Positions 7,493 to 16,233 are shown, numbered from the stretch's first letter. The stretch is DNA of 64,000 bases from Halomicrobium urmianum (GCF_020217425.1 NZ_CP084090.1:682001-746000), one strand, 5' to 3'. Numbers and translations: made by a program. The notes: a model not told the origin generated them from the sequence alone.

Positions 7493-8839
7493 TCAGTCGT
7501 CGCCGAGCTGTTCCAGCACGGCGGCAGGGATCTCCTCGTGCACACCCTCGGGGACCTCGTCGGCGGAGTCGGCCTGCGCGACGGCTGGTGAGGCGTCGCC
7601 GTCCTCACCGTCGGGCCCGAAGTCCGGATCGAACAGCTGGAGCGCCGTGTTGATGGTCGACCAGTCGTCCTCCTCGGCGGCGTCCCGCAGGCTTCGGGTC
7701 GGGGCGGCCAGCAGCTGGGAGACGATGGCGTCGGCCATCGACTCGACGACCTCCTGCTGGTCCTCGTCGAGGTCCATCTTCGAGAGGGCCGTCCGCAGTT
7801 CGCTGGCCTTGACCTGCTCGGCGCTCTCGTACATGGCCGAGATGACCCGGTCGGCCCGCTTGCGCTTGTACTGGGTCAGCAGGTGGTCGAACTCCTCGTC
7901 GATCATGGCCGCGACGCGCTCGGCGGCGCGGCGACGCCGGTCGCGCGTCTCCTCGGTGATCGTCTCGAGGTCGTCCAGATCGCAGACGGTCACCTCCGAG
8001 AGGCCGTCCGCGGCCGGCGGGACGTCCCGGGGCTGGGCGATGTCGACGACGAACGTCTCGCCGCCGGCCGCCAGCTCAGCGGCGTCGAACACGTAGTCCG
8101 GGCTGCCCGTCGCGGAGACGACGACTGCGGCCTCCTCGGCCGCCGCCTCGACGGCGTCGAGCGCGACCGCGCTGGCCTCGACCTCCGCCGTGGTAGCCAC
8201 GTGCTCGGCGTGCGGGACGGTCCGGTTGGCCACGAGCAGACGGTCGACCCGCTCGGCGAGGGCCGTGGCCGCCTGCGTGCCCATCTCGCCGGCGCCCACG
8301 ACGAGGCCGGTCTCGCCGTCGAGGTCGACCTCGTCGGCCGCCAGTCGGACCGCCGCGGAGGCCAGCGAGACGACGCCCTCGTTGATGGCCGTCTCGGTAC
8401 GGGCGCGCTCGCCCACGTGGACGGCCTTCATGACGCCGTCCTCGAGGACGTCCCCGATGCCGCCGACCGAACGGGCGTCCTCGTAGGCGTCGCGCACCTG
8501 ACCGAGGATCTGGTCCTCACCGAGGACGATCGACTCCAGCCCGGCGGCCACCCGCATGAGGTGGCGCAGGCTCTCCTCGTGGTCCATCTCGACGGCGGCC
8601 TCGGCGGCCACGGGCTCGACGTACCGCTCAAGCGCGTCCGTCGGCCCGCTCCGGGTGACGACGTAGGCTTCGACGCGGTTGCACGTCTGGAGGACCAGCG
8701 CCTCCTCGACCCCGGGCGCCGCGAGCAGCGACTCGACTTCGGCCCGCTGGCTGTCCACTGCGATCGCCTCCAGGTCGTCGACGCTGGCGTTGCTGTGGGA
8801 GACGCTTACGCCGGAGATTTCACCCATCCCTTGTCTCAC
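7493..8839 (-). CDS. hemA: Glutamyl-tRNA reductase
   Basis: A 448-residue enzyme. It reduces glutamyl-tRNA(Glu) to glutamate-1-semialdehyde, the first committed step of tetrapyrrole synthesis by the C5 pathway. The catalytic cysteine is in QTCNRVEAY (Cys53). The NADPH-binding domain shows VVGAGEMG, and LLVANRT follows. A C-terminal helical dimerisation domain is present, with an acidic tail from about residue 400. The start is GTG at 8839, overlapping the stop of the upstream siroheme-synthase-like gene as GTGA; MGEISG at 8827 is the alternative. Confidence 0.95.
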   Translation of the reverse strand: MRQGMGEISGVSVSHSNASVDDLEAIAVDSQRAEVESLLAAPGVEEALVLQTCNRVEAYVVTRSGPTDALERYVEPVAAEAAVEMDHEESLRHLMRVAAGLESIVLGEDQILGQVRDAYEDARSVGGIGDVLEDGVMKAVHVGERARTETAINEGVVSLASAAVRLAADEVDLDGETGLVVGAGEMGTQAATALAERVDRLLVANRTVPHAEHVATTAEVEASAVALDAVEAAAEEAAVVVSATGSPDYVFDAAELAAGGETFVVDIAQPRDVPPAADGLSEVTVCDLDDLETITEETRDRRRRAAERVAAMIDEEFDHLLTQYKRKRADRVISAMYESAEQVKASELRTALSKMDLDEDQQEVVESMADAIVSQLLAAPTRSLRDAAEEDDWSTINTALQLFDPDFGPDGEDGDASPAVAQADSADEVPEGVHEEIPAAVLEQLGDD

Positions 8840-9483
8840 GTTGGATCACCGGTGACGTCGGCGACGACGTCGGCTGCTTTCTGCCGTGCATTGGACGCCC
8901 CACTATCTAAAGCCTTCCAAACCGCGTCAGATCTCGCGACGGCCCGCACCGCGGCGCGCCGGTCCTCTGGTGAGGCTCCGTCCGCTTTCAGCTCCCGCCG
9001 CAGGTCGGCTGTCAGCTCGGCCATCGCGCCCGCGCCGTCGATCTCGTCCTCGATGCGCTCCCGGAGGTGCTTCGAGAGCGCCGGGCTCCGCCCGCCGGTC
9101 GCCACCGCGACGGTGACCGGATCGTCCCGCACCGTCGCCGGGACGACGACGCTCCCCGGGTCCCGCTCGCCCTGGACGTCCGTGCGGTTGACCAGCACCC
9201 CGCGCTCGGTGGCGGCCGTCTCGACGGCGGCGTTCAGGTCGTCGTCGTCAGTCGCGGCCACGACCAGCGCCGGATCGGCGCGATCGAGCCAACCGGCGAT
9301 CCCGTCGGCGTCGACGGCCTCGCGGACCCGCTCCGCGCCGCCGAAGTCGGCGTCCGCGAAGTCCGGGCTCACGACGACGACCTCGGCCTCGCGGGCGAAC
9401 CGCCGGGCCTTCCGCGCGCCGACGCTCCCGCCGCCGAAGACGAGGACCGTCTCGCCGGAGAAGTCGTGCAGTAAGGGGATCAC
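8836..9483 (-). CDS. Precorrin-2 dehydrogenase / siroheme synthase N-domain protein
   Basis: A 215-residue protein starting VIPLLHDFSGETVLVFGGGSVG. It has an N-terminal Rossmann fold (GGGSVGARKA) and the conserved VAATDDDDLN and VNRTD segments, followed by TVAVATGGRSPALSKHLRE. This is the NAD-dependent precorrin-2 dehydrogenase (Met8p/SirC/CysG N-domain) type, which makes sirohydrochlorin. The gene overlaps both neighbours by GTGA (ahbAB upstream, hemA downstream). Its product feeds the siroheme substrate of AhbAB, so gene order and biochemistry agree. Confidence 0.9.
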   Translation of the reverse strand: MIPLLHDFSGETVLVFGGGSVGARKARRFAREAEVVVVSPDFADADFGGAERVREAVDADGIAGWLDRADPALVVAATDDDDLNAAVETAATERGVLVNRTDVQGERDPGSVVVPATVRDDPVTVAVATGGRSPALSKHLRERIEDEIDGAGAMAELTADLRRELKADGASPEDRRAAVRAVARSDAVWKALDSGASNARQKAADVVADVTGDPT

Positions 9484-10553
9484 GTGTCGGGGGTCTCCGC
9501 GTCGACGACGTTCGCCTCGGCCCGCTCCTCGATGCGGATGCCCGTCTTCTTGAGGATCTCCGTCGAGAACAGCGTGTCCCAGTCGTCGTCGCCGACGTCC
9601 CAGTGCTCGCTCATCCGGTCGCGGACCTGCTCGATGCGCCGCTGGCTCTCGGCCTCGTCGCGGCCGTGGGTCATCGCGAAGACGTTGTACGGCCACACGC
9701 CCTCGTGGCGCGGGCGCTCGTAGCAGTGGGTGACGAAGTCGAAGGCGGCCACGTCCCGGCCCACCTCTTCGACCACCTCGCCGGGCACGTCCCAGACGGT
9801 CATCCCGTTCTCGGAGTAGCCCAGCGCGTAGTGGTTCGGCACCGCGCCGACCCGCCGGACCTTGCCTTCCTCGTTAAATCGTTTGATCGTCTCGACGACC
9901 CACTCGGTGTCCGCGCCGACGGTCTCGGCCACGTCGGCGTAGGGCGTCGCCGATATCGGCAGGCCGTCCTGGATCTCGACGACGAGGTCGAGTTCGTCGG
10001 GCGTCAGCCCCTCGCGGTCGGTGGGTTCGACGTCCGGGCCCAGATCAGACAGGTCGATGCCCTCCTCGGAGAGGGGGCCGTCGACCGGGAACTTCGCCTC
10101 GACGCGGAACTCCCGCTGCTTGGGCAGGTTGTACGTCTCCTGGCCCGTCTCGGACTCGATCTCCGCGAGGACCTCCTCGACGCGGTCCTCGTCGGCGACG
10201 GACACGACGAACCACATGTTGAGGTGCGGGTGCTCGCGGGCGTAGTTGTGGGCCACCTCGGGGAAGCCGTTGACCGTCTCGGCCACCTCGTCGAAGCGCT
10301 CCTCCGGCGCGTGCATCGCCACGAGCGTCGCCGTCCCGCCGATTGCCTCAGCGTCGATCAGCGCGCCGAAGCGGGTCAGCGTGCCCGCCTCGTCCATCGC
10401 CCGGACTCGCTCGACCAGTTCCGACTCGGTCACGTCGATCCCTCGTTCCCGGAGCGCCTCCGCGGCCGGCCCGAAGGGCCGCTCCGTTACCGGGAAGCCG
10501 CCCTGGAAGGCGTTGAGGACCGCGCGGTCGACGCGGTCCAGGTCCCCTGTCAT
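9480..10553 (-). CDS. ahbAB: Fused siroheme decarboxylase AhbA-AhbB
   Basis: A 357-residue protein made of two consecutive AsnC/Lrp-like units of about 160 and 180 residues. The first begins VDRAVLNAFQGGFPVTERPF and the second LVVEIQDGLPISATPY. Each has an N-terminal winged helix and a ligand-type beta-alpha domain (AREHPHLNMWFVV and ERPRHEGVWPYNVF). AhbA/B decarboxylate siroheme to didecarboxysiroheme in the alternative haem pathway of archaea; the subunits are often separate genes. The start at MTGDLDRV (10553) has a TTAAG TATA-like site about 26 bp upstream. It leads the ahbAB, dehydrogenase, hemA operon. Confidence 0.9.
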   Translation of the reverse strand: MTGDLDRVDRAVLNAFQGGFPVTERPFGPAAEALRERGIDVTESELVERVRAMDEAGTLTRFGALIDAEAIGGTATLVAMHAPEERFDEVAETVNGFPEVAHNYAREHPHLNMWFVVSVADEDRVEEVLAEIESETGQETYNLPKQREFRVEAKFPVDGPLSEEGIDLSDLGPDVEPTDREGLTPDELDLVVEIQDGLPISATPYADVAETVGADTEWVVETIKRFNEEGKVRRVGAVPNHYALGYSENGMTVWDVPGEVVEEVGRDVAAFDFVTHCYERPRHEGVWPYNVFAMTHGRDEAESQRRIEQVRDRMSEHWDVGDDDWDTLFSTEILKKTGIRIEERAEANVVDAETPDT

Positions 10554-10710
10554 GTACGAATCTGCGTACCGGGCGGGCTTAAGCCCCGCGACGGGCACGT
10601 TACTACTAAACACACGGGATCGAGACGTCCGAGAATCGTGCGCGCGGTCGGATTTAATTACTCATATAGGGTCTGCAAAACTATTGGGGGTCGCAGGTAC
10701 ATCCCGTCGT

Positions 10711-11139
10711 ATGGGTGGGCGAGTACTCCTCGACGTGTTCCTGGGGGATCCAGTACACTGGCGGAGACGATACTCCATCGCCGTCGCAGGTATCACGCTC
10801 ATAGTCCGGGATGTCGGGAGCGTCGGTGGCCTCGGATCGTGGCTCGCCTCACACGTCTGGTACGCGGCGCTCGTCGGGAGTGCGATCGGCGTCCTCGCCG
10901 GGTGGGACGACCAGGGACTCGTCAGCGGGTACGTCGGGACGCTGGTGTACGTCGTCGTCCTGCTGGTGAGTTTCACCCGTTTCGAGTCGACGATCGCCTG
11001 GTCGGTTCCCCCCATGGTACAGCGAGCAGTGGTGACGGTCGGTATAGCGACGGCGATGACGTGTCTACCGGGTTATCTCCTCGGCGTTTGCACCCGATTC
11101 GTAGCCACCCGATGGGCCGTGGATGCGAGCCGCAGTTGA
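10711..11139 (+). CDS. Hypothetical multi-pass membrane protein
   Basis: A 142-residue protein starting MGGRVLLDVFLGDP. About four hydrophobic segments are visible: ITLIVRDVGSVGG region, WYAALVGSAIGVLAG, LVYVVVLLVSF and AVVTVGIATAMTCLPGYLL. I do not recognise the family. The frame is open upstream of the Met, but that part overlaps the promoter region of ahbAB, and an AT-rich TTTAATTA at about 10654-10661 could be its promoter. Codon use is slightly less GC-biased than that of neighbours. It may be strain-specific. Confidence 0.55.
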   Translation: MGGRVLLDVFLGDPVHWRRRYSIAVAGITLIVRDVGSVGGLGSWLASHVWYAALVGSAIGVLAGWDDQGLVSGYVGTLVYVVVLLVSFTRFESTIAWSVPPMVQRAVVTVGIATAMTCLPGYLLGVCTRFVATRWAVDASRS

Positions 11140-11261
11140 GACCGAACAGCGCTCTCCTTGCCGAGCCCGGCCGAGGCGCTTCCCGAACGAGAGCCGGGGG
11201 AAAGCGAAGCAGAAGCACAGAACGCCACCAACGGTTTTGCCGCGGGAACCGTACCCGCGGT

Positions 11262-11558
11262 ATGGTATCCCGGGTCGAACTCGCGATCCGGATCGGCGTC
11301 TTCCTCCTGGTGCTGGTAGGGGCACCGCTGTTCTTCGTCCTGCTCTTCCGGGCGCTCGACTACATGGCGATGGACGACCTCGTCGAGGAGTACCGCGAGG
11401 GGTCGCGAGCCACGGACGTCGGGCAGTTGAACGCCCGCTACGCGGAGGCCGAGGACGGCGTGCTCTGTCCGCGCTGCGGCGCGGCCAACGGCGAGGACTT
11501 CCGGTACTGCCACACCTGCCAGGCGGACCTCGACGCGGTGGAGTATAGTAGAAATTGA
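11262..11558 (+). CDS. Membrane-anchored zinc-ribbon protein
   Basis: A 98-residue protein. An N-terminal membrane helix (about residues 8-30, RIGVFLLVLVGAPLFFVLLF) is followed by a short charged region and a C-terminal zinc ribbon, CPRCGAANGEDFRYCHTC. The final residues EYSRN and the stop codon lie inside the palindromic element at 11544-11627, so the natural C-terminus was probably remodelled when the element arrived. The function is unknown; small membrane zinc ribbons of this kind are common in haloarchaea. Confidence 0.75.
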   Translation: MVSRVELAIRIGVFLLVLVGAPLFFVLLFRALDYMAMDDLVEEYREGSRATDVGQLNARYAEAEDGVLCPRCGAANGEDFRYCHTCQADLDAVEYSRN

Positions 11559-11627
11559 ACGCACTGACACACTCGAGGGGCACCCCGGGTACCCCTCGAT
11601 GTGTGAATAGTTTCAATGGCTACTATA
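11544..11627 (-). repeat. Nested palindromic element, copy 1
   Basis: An ~84-bp inverted-repeat element. The outer arms are TATAGTAGAAATTGAA and its near-complement ending CTACTATA. The inner hairpin has arms CGAGGGGCACCCC and a matching GGGTACCCCTCG. Read on the minus strand it aligns along its whole length with the copies at 27669-27752 and 40085-40165. It overlaps the stop codon of the preceding zinc-ribbon gene and ends 14 bp before the TATA box of the next gene. Confidence 0.85.
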
Positions 11628-11640
11628 GTCGCCACGGGGA

Positions 11641-11646
11641 TTTATC
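11641..11646 (+). promoter_or_regulatory. TATA box of the DUF1349 gene
   Basis: TTTATC, 26-31 bp before the ATG at 11672. It sits directly downstream of the palindromic element and fixes the start codon of a leaderless transcript. Confidence 0.6.
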
Positions 11647-11671
11647 GCCGACCTGGTCGTCCGCTCCGGCG

Positions 11672-12202
11672 ATGGACTGGTTCAACGAGCCGACGGAGTG
11701 GTCGGAGGCGGACGGCGTCCTCTCATTCGAGGTCGAACCCGACACCGACTGCTGGCGGATCACGGACCACGGCTTCGTAAAGGACGACGCCCACGCGTCC
11801 CTGCGGACGGTCGAGGGTGACTTCACCGCCACCGCGGCCGTGCGGGGCGACTACGGCGACCAGTACGACCAGGCTGGGCTGCTGGTCAGGGAGTCGCCGG
11901 CGACGTGGCTGAAGTGCGGCGTCGAACTGGTCGACGGCGAGCAGTACGCCAGCGCCGTGGTCACGCGCGGGGAGTCCGACTGGTCGGTCGTTCCCCTCGA
12001 CGGCGACCCGCCGGTCCTGTGGATCCGCGTCGAGCGGCGGGACGCGACCGTCGAGGTGTCATACTCGCTGGACGGCGAGTCGTTCACGATGATCCGGAAG
12101 GCGACGCTGAGCGACGCGGGCGAACTGCGCGTGGGTCCGATGGGTGCCGCGCCGGAGGGCGACGGGTTCACCGTGACAGTGGAGTCGTTCTCCGTCGAGT
12201 AG
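11672..12202 (+). CDS. DUF1349 concanavalin A-like domain protein
   Basis: A 176-residue cytoplasmic protein of the DUF1349 family. Typical features are the opening WFNEPTEW, then DTDCWRITDHGFVKDDAH, YDQAGLLVRESPATWLKCGVE and the late GPMGAAPEGDGFTV. The fold is a lectin/glucanase-like beta-sandwich. Bacterial and yeast relatives are uncharacterised or linked loosely to sugar metabolism, so no enzyme is assigned. The Met at 11672 is preferred over an upstream Met in the palindromic element because of the TATA box position. Confidence 0.85.
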   Translation: MDWFNEPTEWSEADGVLSFEVEPDTDCWRITDHGFVKDDAHASLRTVEGDFTATAAVRGDYGDQYDQAGLLVRESPATWLKCGVELVDGEQYASAVVTRGESDWSVVPLDGDPPVLWIRVERRDATVEVSYSLDGESFTMIRKATLSDAGELRVGPMGAAPEGDGFTVTVESFSVE

Positions 12203-12255
12203 CGCTCCTGACGCCCGACCGGGGCGTTGGAGCGGCCTGCCGGGGCCGCGACCCG

Positions 12256-13392
12256 CTAGCTCCGGATCGCTTCCACGGGCCGCTCGTTGGCGGCCTTCCA
12301 GGCGGGGTAGATCCCGCTGAGGAGGCTGGCGACGGCACCGAACGCGAAGCCGACGAAGACGTATCGGAGCGCTGCCCACCGGAGGACGAGCGTCGGGTCC
12401 TCGTACAGCCTGTCGTAGAGGAGTGCGCCGATCCCCAGCGAGAGGGCGGCACCGACTGCTCCGCCGAGGACGCCCAGCAGCGTCGCCTCGGTGAGGATCA
12501 TCCGCAACACCTCGGTCCGGCGGACGCCGACCGCCCGGAGGACGCCGATCTCGCTGCGGCGTTCGATGGTGCTCATGAGCATCACGTTGAGGATGCTCAC
12601 GCCGGCCACCAGCAGCGAGATGGAGCCGATCCCCAGCAGGATCAGGTTGACTGTGCTGAAGAAGTCCCCGACGCGGTTGTTCAGGCCCGCCCGCGTGTCG
12701 ACGCGGACGACCTCCTCGTCGGGGGCGTTCATGCGGTCCCGCGTCGCGTTGGCGAGGTCCTGCGCCATGTCCCCGTCCTCGGCGACGATGGTGACTGCCA
12801 GGTACCCCCGGTCGGCGATGGCCGGCGGCGAGACGACGACCTCGGCGCGGCGGTAGCCGATGCCGCCCTCGCTGATGATCGCGCGCACCCTGTGGGAGTC
12901 GTCGCCGACGATCACCCGGTCGCCGATGGTGGCGTTGAGGCGGGCGGCCGTCTCGTTGTTCAGCAGGACCCCGGTCCGGAACGGCTCGGGAATCTTGCCC
13001 CGCTGGGCGGTGTACAGCTCCTTCGGGTGGGTCACCTCCTCGACGGAGGCGTGTACCTCCTGCCGGTAGGAGGCAACCCGGACCCCCTTGGACTTGATCG
13101 GGATCACCGTCGCGTTCGCGTCGCCGACGGCCTCGCGGATCGTCAGCACCTGCGACTCCGTGAGGTGGCGCCGATCGGCGTCCTCGCCGGGCTGAACGGT
13201 CGCCTGGTTCGTCAGGTCCTGGAACTGCTGGGTCGTCCCGTAGCGCAGCGCCGACCCGGTGATCCCGAGACCGGCGATGGCGACCACGCCGATGACGATG
13301 CCCAGCGCGGCCAGGATCGTCCGGAGCCTGTTGCGCCACAGGTTCCGCCAGGCCATCAGGACGCTGGGCAGCCAGCCCCGGAGTCGGCTCAC
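12256..13392 (-). CDS. ABC transporter permease, MacB/FtsX type
   Basis: A 378-residue permease. It has an N-terminal membrane helix (LRTILAALGIVIGVVAIAGLG), a large extracytoplasmic MacB-like domain of about residues 60-255, and three C-terminal helices ending IYPAWKAANERPVEAIRS, a typical FtsX tail. The start is GTG at 13392, overlapping the ATPase stop codon as GTGA. With the preceding ATPase and the secreted partner it forms a mechanotransmission-type ABC system. It probably acts on an envelope substrate rather than in import. Confidence 0.9.
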   Translation of the reverse strand: MSRLRGWLPSVLMAWRNLWRNRLRTILAALGIVIGVVAIAGLGITGSALRYGTTQQFQDLTNQATVQPGEDADRRHLTESQVLTIREAVGDANATVIPIKSKGVRVASYRQEVHASVEEVTHPKELYTAQRGKIPEPFRTGVLLNNETAARLNATIGDRVIVGDDSHRVRAIISEGGIGYRRAEVVVSPPAIADRGYLAVTIVAEDGDMAQDLANATRDRMNAPDEEVVRVDTRAGLNNRVGDFFSTVNLILLGIGSISLLVAGVSILNVMLMSTIERRSEIGVLRAVGVRRTEVLRMILTEATLLGVLGGAVGAALSLGIGALLYDRLYEDPTLVLRWAALRYVFVGFAFGAVASLLSGIYPAWKAANERPVEAIRS

Positions 13393-14051
13393 TGTATCAC
13401 CCCGTCGATCAGTTCCACCGAGCGGTCGGCGTACTCGGTCAGTTGCGTGTCGTGCGTGACGGCGGCGATGGCGACGTCCTCCTCGTCCTTGATGCGCGAG
13501 AGCTCGTCGAGGATCGTCGCGCCGGTGTCCTGATCGAGGTTCCCCGTCGGCTCGTCGGCGAGCACGATGTGTGGTTCGTTGACCAGCGCCCGCGCGATGG
13601 CGACCCGCTGCTTCTGGCCGCCCGAGAGCTGGTGTGGCGTGTGGTCGAGGCGGTCGCCGAGGCCGACCCGCTTCAGGAGGTCCCGGGCGCGGTCCCGGCG
13701 GTCGACCGACCGGTCCCACATCGACGGGACCGCGACGTTCTCGACGGCGGACAGGATCGGCAGCAGGTGATAGCTCTGGAAGATGAAGCCGATGCTGTTG
13801 CGGCGGTGGTTCGTCCGCTCGTCCGCTCCCAGATCAGTCACCTCCTGGCCGTCGAGGACGATCCGGCCCTCGGTCGGCGTGTCCAGCAGCCCGATCATGT
13901 TCAGCAGCGTCGACTTGCCGGACCCGGAGGGACCGATGATCGCCACCATCTCGCCCCGGTCGAGCGAGAAGTCGACTTCCTTCAGCGCCTCGATCTCCTC
14001 ACCGCCGTTGTCGTAGCGCTTCACCACGTCATCGAGTTCGATGACGCTCAT
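13389..14051 (-). CDS. ABC transporter ATP-binding protein, LolD/MacB type
   Basis: A 220-residue ATPase. Walker A is GPSGSGKST near residue 40, the Q-loop follows in [12 protein letters not shown], the signature is LSGGQKQR near residue 140, and Walker B is [12 protein letters not shown]. The LolD-like insertion GLLDTPTEG is present. It overlaps the secreted-protein gene by ATGA and the permease gene by GTGA, so all three subunits should be made together. It powers the permease encoded downstream. Confidence 0.93.
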   Translation of the reverse strand: MSVIELDDVVKRYDNGGEEIEALKEVDFSLDRGEMVAIIGPSGSGKSTLLNMIGLLDTPTEGRIVLDGQEVTDLGADERTNHRRNSIGFIFQSYHLLPILSAVENVAVPSMWDRSVDRRDRARDLLKRVGLGDRLDHTPHQLSGGQKQRVAIARALVNEPHIVLADEPTGNLDQDTGATILDELSRIKDEEDVAIAAVTHDTQLTEYADRSVELIDGVIQ

Positions 14052-15304
14052 CGTCGCTTCCAGAGGACGTACCCGCCCCCGAGCAGGCCGGCGACGAGGG
14101 CGAGCGGAACGGCCAGCGAGCCGATCCCCCCCAGCAGCCCGGTCGAGCGGTCCCGCGAGGGCGTCTGCATTCGCTCCTCTTCGAACCCGCCCGTGCGCTC
14201 GGGCTCGCGGCCGACGTCCGACGCCGCCCCGCCGTCGGAGTCGACGGGGATCTGCTGGGTCTTCGTCTTCCGCTCGCCGTCGACGAGGTACTCTATCTCG
14301 ACGGGGATCGTACTCGCGTTGCCCTCGACTTCGGCGATCAGCTCGAACGTGTCGAAGTCGCTGGCGTTGAGTCCGCCGACGAAGTGCTCGCCGGAGGCGC
14401 TCATCGGCGTGACAGACTCGGTCTCCCGGACGCGCAGCAGCACGGACTCGACCCTGCTCCCGCCGACGTTGGCCGCCTCGCCCTGGACCGTGACGACGCC
14501 GCTGCCCCGGGTCTCGACGCCGACGAGCCCGACCTCGCCCGCGACCTCGTCCTCGCCGTCGGTCGACTCGTTGACCACGTCGACGGTCGAGGACTCGCTG
14601 ACCGTCCGGGTGACGCCCTGAGCGGTCGTGTAGGTCACCGTCGCCGACAGCTCGTGGGTCCCCGTCTCGGGGAACGTCACGTTGTAGCCGAACCCTCGGT
14701 CGCTGGCGGCCCCGATCGATCCAGTGACGCGCTCGGGGCTGTCGACGGTTCCATCGCCCTCGAGCGAGACCGACACGCCCGAGATCGCGCCCGGGGCCCC
14801 ATTCGCGACGGTGACGTTGACCGGCGTCTCCTCGCCGACGGTCGCCTCCGAGGCAGGCACCGATACCAGAACGTCGTCCGGTTCGGCGACGGTCACGTAC
14901 AGCGGGTACTCGAGGCTCCTGTACTCGCCGCCCGGCGTCTGCACCGTGGCGTGGACTCGCAGGTTCTTCGTCCCCGTCTCCTCGAACGAGAGCGTGAACG
15001 GGACGGACAGCGACCCGCCCGCGGGGATCGATCCCGGGTTCTCGACGCGGGTGTACTCCTCGAGGTCGTCGTTTGCACGCACGTAGATGTCCGTGACCCT
15101 CGCGCTCCCGTCGCTGCTGGCGAGGTTCGAGACGTTCACCGTCACGTCGAACTCCTCGCCCGGCGCCGGCTCCTCCGGGGTGACGCTCACGCCGGAGATG
15201 GCGACGTCCGCGTCCTGCGCCGCGGCGACGCCCGCCACTGCAGCCATCGACTGGACGGCGACGACGGCGGCCAGCGCGACGGCCAGTAGTCGGTCCCGTC
15301 TCAT
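14048..15304 (-). CDS. Exported CARDB-like protein with C-terminal membrane anchor
   Basis: A 418-residue protein. It has a Sec-type signal peptide (RRDRLLAVALAAVVAVQSMAAV... cleaved near AAAQ, residue 30), then repeated beta-sandwich units of COG1361/CARDB type, seen as EEPAPGEEFDVTVNVSNLAS, FEETGTKNLRVHATV and FPETGTHELSATVTY. A Ser/Arg-rich spacer precedes a C-terminal helix and WKRR. It is likely an extracytoplasmic partner or adhesin-like subunit of the ABC system encoded by the next two overlapping genes. No enzymatic motif is visible. Confidence 0.8.
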   Translation of the reverse strand: MRRDRLLAVALAAVVAVQSMAAVAGVAAAQDADVAISGVSVTPEEPAPGEEFDVTVNVSNLASSDGSARVTDIYVRANDDLEEYTRVENPGSIPAGGSLSVPFTLSFEETGTKNLRVHATVQTPGGEYRSLEYPLYVTVAEPDDVLVSVPASEATVGEETPVNVTVANGAPGAISGVSVSLEGDGTVDSPERVTGSIGAASDRGFGYNVTFPETGTHELSATVTYTTAQGVTRTVSESSTVDVVNESTDGEDEVAGEVGLVGVETRGSGVVTVQGEAANVGGSRVESVLLRVRETESVTPMSASGEHFVGGLNASDFDTFELIAEVEGNASTIPVEIEYLVDGERKTKTQQIPVDSDGGAASDVGREPERTGGFEEERMQTPSRDRSTGLLGGIGSLAVPLALVAGLLGGGYVLWKRR

Positions 15305-15665
15305 CGGCGTCCCGCTCCGCCTGACGTTCCGCCTGTGGTCGTCGGTCGGTTCGAAGCGAAACGCGACCGGACGACCCGGCCGCGTCTGGAGGGCTGTGAT
15401 GCTATCATGTCGATCGACAGACCAGAGGTCCCCCTATCGAGATATATTTCTTCTGCTTACCGACAGTAACCATACCAGTTCAAGCTAGCGGGCAGGTCAC
15501 AGCCAAAAGTTGCCTACGAACGTTCCACTAGCTGCCGGAGTATCAGTTCCCCTGCGTCAGGACTGGAACGACGCCGCAGGGACGCCGCGAAGCGTGCCGT
15601 CAGAGCCGGATCGACGGTCCGGGGCGTAGCGGTTCGCCATCAGATGTGGGGTCGAACGGCCTGGA
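15305..15665. other. 361-bp intergenic region
   Basis: I see no gene here. An AT-rich patch at about 15440-15450 (minus strand AAATATATC) is the best promoter candidate for the leftward three-gene ABC operon and would give a 5' leader of roughly 110 nt, long for a haloarchaeon. The rest up to the end of the DUF5778 gene shows no clear structure. Confidence 0.4.
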
Positions 15666-16136
15666 CTACCCTTCGACGCCGGTGACCTCGTAGCCGGCCT
15701 CGCGCAGGTCGTCGAGGATGGCCTCGTGGTCGGCGCTGGCCTCGTAGTAGAAGACGACGTCGAAGGCGCCGTCGCGCAGTAGCTGCTGGCACTCCCAGAC
15801 GAACTCCTCGTCGTCGATGGTGAGTCCCTGGTGCTGGTTCGAGGAGAACTCGGGGTCGTCGTTGCCCGAATACACGTATGTGTCGGCGGGGTCGTGGCCG
15901 GCGTGCTCGGCGATCACGTCGCCGGCCTCGACGCTGGCCTCCATCATCTCGATGTCCTGCTGCCCGGCGAACTCGGTGTGGAGGATGACCCCGTTCAGTT
16001 CGATGTCGCCGGGCTCCAGCAGCGCCTTGGTCCGGCGGTACAGCTCGCGGTCGAGGGCGTCGCGCTCGCCGGCGTCGACGTCGTCCTCGTCCGCGGCGTT
16101 CCCGGTGCGTCCCTCGGCGTCAGCGTCGGCGTCCAT
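15666..16136 (-). CDS. DUF5778 family protein
   Basis: A 156-residue haloarchaeal protein. The core from LDRELYRRTKALLEPGDIEL through YVYSGNDDPEFSSNQHQGL to VFYYEASADHEAIL and the end GYEVTGVEG is the conserved DUF5778 pattern. There is no signal peptide or membrane segment; it is a soluble acidic protein of unknown function. ATG at 16136 is chosen over an upstream Met at 16172 because CGTATTAG (minus strand) lies about 25 bp before it as a TATA-like element. Confidence 0.8.
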   Translation of the reverse strand: MDADADAEGRTGNAADEDDVDAGERDALDRELYRRTKALLEPGDIELNGVILHTEFAGQQDIEMMEASVEAGDVIAEHAGHDPADTYVYSGNDDPEFSSNQHQGLTIDDEEFVWECQQLLRDGAFDVVFYYEASADHEAILDDLREAGYEVTGVEG

Positions 16137-16233
16137 AGTGGTCACTCCCGGGCCGCGCCTAATACGCCTCACGATTCGCGTGGCGGCGGCTATCAGTGCA
16201 GCGCTCGAAGAATTGAACGGGATCGTCCCGTAG

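Noticed and set aside
11555-11671. Extension of the DUF1349 protein to a Met in the palindromic element
   Set aside because: The added residues are translated repeat sequence and the TATA box lies downstream of that Met.
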